25,360 nucleotides of DNA from Candidatus Saccharimonadota bacterium (GTDB lineage: Bacteria > Eremiobacterota > Xenobia > Xenobiales > Xenobiaceae): the NCBI GenBank assembly GCA_004554425.1, contig SFMI01000025.1, positions 1-25,360 of the forward strand, given 5' to 3'. The translations under genes were made by a program, and so were the position numbers. Of this stretch, positions 23,150 to 25,360 are shown piece after piece. The notes beneath the pieces were generated by a model that was given only the letters and a program-made list of their open reading frames with translations, searched no databases and was not told the DNA's origin. Positions within the stretch are counted from its first letter, which is position 1. The number at the start of each line of letters is the position of its first letter.

Positions 23150-24597
23150 GCTTTGGCCGTAGCTACTGCTTTTTCTGTAGCTTTGTCAGAAGTAGGCTCG
23201 GCTGCTTCGCCGTTCTGTCCATCTGTTTTTTGCGGATGGAGATAAAGCCAAACAAAACCTAAAATGCCGGCTGTGGCAGAAGAGCAAAGAATGGCCAGCT
23301 TGGCAGTATCCAAGTGCGAACCAGCACCTAAAGCCAAGTTAGATACAAACAAGGCCATGGTAAAGCCAATGCCGCCGAGCATACCGGCACCGAAAAGTTG
23401 AATCCAATTGGCGCCGCGAGGCAATTTGGCCAAGCCACACTTAATGGTAAGGTATGTTCCTAAAGTGATACCGACTGGTTTACCAACAATTAAACCTAAA
23501 GCAATACCGTGAGTAATGGTGTCGCTTAAGAAACCAGGATCAAGTTTGGTAATAATGACGCCACTGTTAGCTAAAGCGAAAAGTGGCATAATAATCATGG
23601 AAACGAAAGTGCCAATCGAGTGCTCCATAACTACCAGAGGAGGCAAAGCTTTGGAAGCATTTTCGTGCAAAAATTCAACAGCAGAAATTACTTTGGTGTC
23701 ACCAATGGCTCCCTCTTCATTGTCGGGGCGCTTGTCTAAAGCATCTCTGACGGTAGCGATAGCTTTAGCTAAACGATCTTTATCCAAAGCTGTCCAGGTA
23801 GGAATGGTAATAGCTAACATTACACCAGCTAAAGAAGCGTGAATTCCGGAATGGAGTACGCAAAGCCAGAGGACGATGCCGCCCAAAGAGTAGACGATCA
23901 GGGAACGAGTTCCGAGTTTATTGAGAAGAAGTAAAATAGCGAATACAGCTAAGGCTGAAACTAAAGCAGCTACGTTAATATTGCTGCTATAGAACAAGGC
24001 AATTACTAAAACGGCGCCTAAGTCGTCGGCAATAGCTAAAGCTACCAAAAAGACTTTTAAGCTGTTTGGTACGCGCTTGCCCAACATGGTAATTACGCCC
24101 AAAGCGAAAGCAATATCGGTAGCTACTGGAATGCCCCAGCCGTGAGTATAAGGAGTACCCATAGCGCACAGGCTAAAGAGAATAGCTGGCACCAACATAC
24201 CACCAGCAGCGGCAATAACTGGCACAATAGCCTGGCCAAAACTGGAGAGGTCGCCGACTTGCATTTCGCGTTTTATTTCCAAACCGACTTGCAAGAAGAA
24301 GATGGCCATTAAGCCGTCATTGACCCATTCAAGTAAAGTATGCTCCAAACTAAAAGAGCCTATGCCTATACGAGCGTGAGTTCCCCAAAAACCAAGATAA
24401 CTTTCAGGCATGGAGTTCGCCCAAATAAGCGCTACTATGGTAGCTAATAAGAGGACTATACCGCCTGAAGTCTCCATACTTATAAAACTATTGATGGGAC
24501 TTAGTACCGCCTCTAAGGGCGCAGCCAGCTTCATATTTGTTTTGCTGTTGCGTATCTTATTGGCTTTGGTTACATCTTTTACTATCTTTTTGCTCAT
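23146..24597 (-). CDS. nhaA: Na+/H+ antiporter NhaA
   Basis: NhaA exports Na+ (or Li+) in exchange for protons in the cytoplasmic membrane, maintaining pH and sodium balance. The NhaA hallmarks are GIPVATDIAFALGV (155-168; Asp161, equivalent to E. coli Asp133) and LAIADDLGAVLVIALFY with Asp191-Asp192, the ion-binding pair equivalent to 163/164. About 12 hydrophobic segments are visible. At 483 residues it is longer than the E. coli protein (388): it has a ~30-residue basic N-terminal extension, a ~50-residue loop between the halves (about 270-325) and a polar C-terminal tail. GGAG lies 8 nt before ATG 24597, supporting the long start. The start overlaps the stop of a small upstream ORF (ATGA). 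Its stop shares bases with the convergent smc stop. Confidence 0.96.
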   Translation of the reverse strand: MSKKIVKDVTKANKIRNSKTNMKLAAPLEAVLSPINSFISMETSGGIVLLLATIVALIWANSMPESYLGFWGTHARIGIGSFSLEHTLLEWVNDGLMAIFFLQVGLEIKREMQVGDLSSFGQAIVPVIAAAGGMLVPAILFSLCAMGTPYTHGWGIPVATDIAFALGVITMLGKRVPNSLKVFLVALAIADDLGAVLVIALFYSSNINVAALVSALAVFAILLLLNKLGTRSLIVYSLGGIVLWLCVLHSGIHASLAGVMLAITIPTWTALDKDRLAKAIATVRDALDKRPDNEEGAIGDTKVISAVEFLHENASKALPPLVVMEHSIGTFVSMIIMPLFALANSGVIITKLDPGFLSDTITHGIALGLIVGKPVGITLGTYLTIKCGLAKLPRGANWIQLFGAGMLGGIGFTMALFVSNLALGAGSHLDTAKLAILCSSATAGILGFVWLYLHPQKTDGQNGEAAEPTSDKATEKAVATAKA

Positions 24598-24794
24598 GTA
24601 TCCATCTCCAATGTTGCCAATCCCCCCTTAATTCGCTTGGCGCGATTTTTACGCTTGGACGCGATTTCCTGCCAAGGTCTTTTTTTATGGAACCGAAAAA
24701 AATAGGCTCTGACGCTCTCGCCGACATGAAGTAAGCCTCGTATAGAGTCAGGCAGGTAATAAATACCTTCTTGAGAATAGTCTAGAAGGCGCAT
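24594..24794 (-). CDS. Small basic hypothetical protein upstream of nhaA
   Basis: A 66-codon frame (MRLLDYSQEGIYYLPDS at the start, ending GGLATLEMDT) overlaps the nhaA start codon by ATGA, and the nhaA ribosome site lies inside it. That arrangement suggests translational coupling or a leader peptide. The middle is very basic (HKKRPW and ASKRKNRAKRIKGG). No ribosome site precedes its ATG, and part of the basic stretch comes from a short DNA repeat, so it may not be a gene at all. I recognise no family. Confidence 0.35.
   Translation of the reverse strand: MRLLDYSQEGIYYLPDSIRGLLHVGESVRAYFFRFHKKRPWQEIASKRKNRAKRIKGGLATLEMDT
24634..24666. repeat. Imperfect tandem 15/16-bp repeat upstream of nhaA
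   Basis: CGCTTGGCGCGATTT (24634-24648) is repeated as CGCTTGGACGCGATTT (24651 onward to 24666) with an 18-bp offset. It lies 37-69 bp upstream of the nhaA start. A paired regulator site is possible; so is simple duplication inside the small ORF. Confidence 0.45.
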
Positions 24795-24843
24795 TTTTTG
24801 GGATTTTTAGCCCAGATTAAGCAAAGGAAACGGAAGGTTTTTT

Positions 24844-25360
24844 ATGTCTCTATATGAGAGAGTTTGTCCTGTTTGTGGCAAACCTTTTGCCAAACAGAAT
24901 GAGGATGGTAGCAGTGGTAATGCTTTAGGATGCACGTTGTGCGGTCAGTGTGGCTATCTTTATCATGACGAATGTTGGGATAAAATTGAACGCTGTGCTG
25001 TTTTTGGTTGCCGTTGCACCCATTCTGAGTCCGTTTCCAAAACTTTAAATTTGCCCACAACTATAAAATGTCAAGCTTGTGGTAACGACAATCCCTACAA
25101 AGCTTCTTTGTGCTCAAAATGTGGAGAGCCTTTGGAAGCTCGTTTTGTGGGGAAAATTTTTAGCTCAAATTCTGCAAAAGATCGTTGCCAAGCTTCTACA
25201 GATAAAGAACTTCTTCTTAAGGCTGACAAAGATTGGAACGCGTCTGTACGCTATTTATACAATGGAGACTTTGAATATTGGCTGGCTAACAACGGCTATG
25301 AAGAATTAGCCCAAAAAGCCAAAGAGGCCAGGCAAAACAATCGTCAGCGCTCTGTGGGTT
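24844..25360 (+). CDS. RING-like/zinc-ribbon protein, 5' part (cut by right edge)
   Basis: The frame is open from ATG 24844 to the window end (172 codons) with GGAAGG 6 nt upstream. Residues 8-58 hold a C-x2-C, then C30-x2-C33-x2-C36, H41-x2-C44 (YHDECW), C51, C56 and C58, a pattern like the prokaryotic RING finger family (Prok-RING). A second zinc ribbon follows at C76-x2-C79 and C90-x2-C93 (KCQACGNDNPYKASLCSKCG). After a polar linker a helical motif begins, SVRYLYNGDFEYWLANNGYEELAQKA (about 135-160, with Trp146 and Gly151). There is no signal peptide in the visible part, so it is presumably cytoplasmic. Prok-RING domains are sometimes found in ubiquitin-like or stress-related systems, but the C-terminus that would decide the role is missing. 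It is divergent from nhaA. Confidence 0.7.
   Translation, partial: MSLYERVCPVCGKPFAKQNEDGSSGNALGCTLCGQCGYLYHDECWDKIERCAVFGCRCTHSESVSKTLNLPTTIKCQACGNDNPYKASLCSKCGEPLEARFVGKIFSSNSAKDRCQASTDKELLLKADKDWNASVRYLYNGDFEYWLANNGYEELAQKAKEARQNNRQRSVG

Overview
The window looks like a piece of chromosome from a diderm (Gram-negative type) bacterium of moderate G+C with a strong taste for Leu TTA/TTG and Ala GCT codons. The evidence for a diderm is a lipoprotein-type bacterial alpha-2-macroglobulin and a periplasm-facing, membrane-anchored binding protein. Housekeeping genes (smc, deoB, slyD, nhaA) sit among accessory genes. No 16S, tRNA or other taxonomic marker is present, so I do not name a phylum; the DUF4912/GH57 pair and the Prok-RING-like protein suggest a poorly sampled lineage.

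Layout. 1-928 (minus): 5' part of a low-complexity Ala/Gln/Thr/Pro protein with a 123-bp (41-codon) coding repeat, running off the left edge. 1018-1539 (minus): SlyD-type FKBP isomerase with a Cys/His metal-binding tail. 1791-5144 (plus): two adjacent CNNM/CorC (DUF21-CBS) membrane proteins, 3 bp apart. 5288-11298 (plus): a ~2,000-residue alpha-2-macroglobulin with an intact thioester motif, broken into two frames near 5960. 11299-12831: an AT-rich island with one unusual gene, flanked by two near-identical 55-bp hairpin elements. 12832-13995 (plus): phosphopentomutase, ending at a bidirectional terminator. 14116-18146 (minus): a compact operon of DUF4912 protein, GH57/DUF1957 glucan-branching-enzyme-like protein and an anchored solute-binding-like protein. 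18303-19406 (minus): an M29-like aminopeptidase. 19607-23149 (plus): SMC, whose stop codon overlaps that of the convergent NhaA gene (23146-24597, minus). 24844-25360 (plus): start of a RING-like plus zinc-ribbon protein cut by the right edge.

The best candidate for something undescribed is the gene at 11612-12691. Its first ~105 residues read like a RelE/YafQ-type mRNA-interferase fold in which the last catalytic His is absent. Two DUF2442-like domains joined by a very acidic linker follow. DUF2442 proteins are usually separate small partners of such toxins, so this looks like a toxin-antitoxin-type fusion in one chain, with an operator-like palindrome upstream and flanking direct repeats that could mark its insertion. 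Also notable: a GH57 enzyme whose expected acid/base Asp is Asn, an interlocked (pseudoknot-order) pair of inverted repeats at 18218-18265, and large insertions in both CorC paralogues.

Domain assignments come from reading motifs by eye; no database search was possible.
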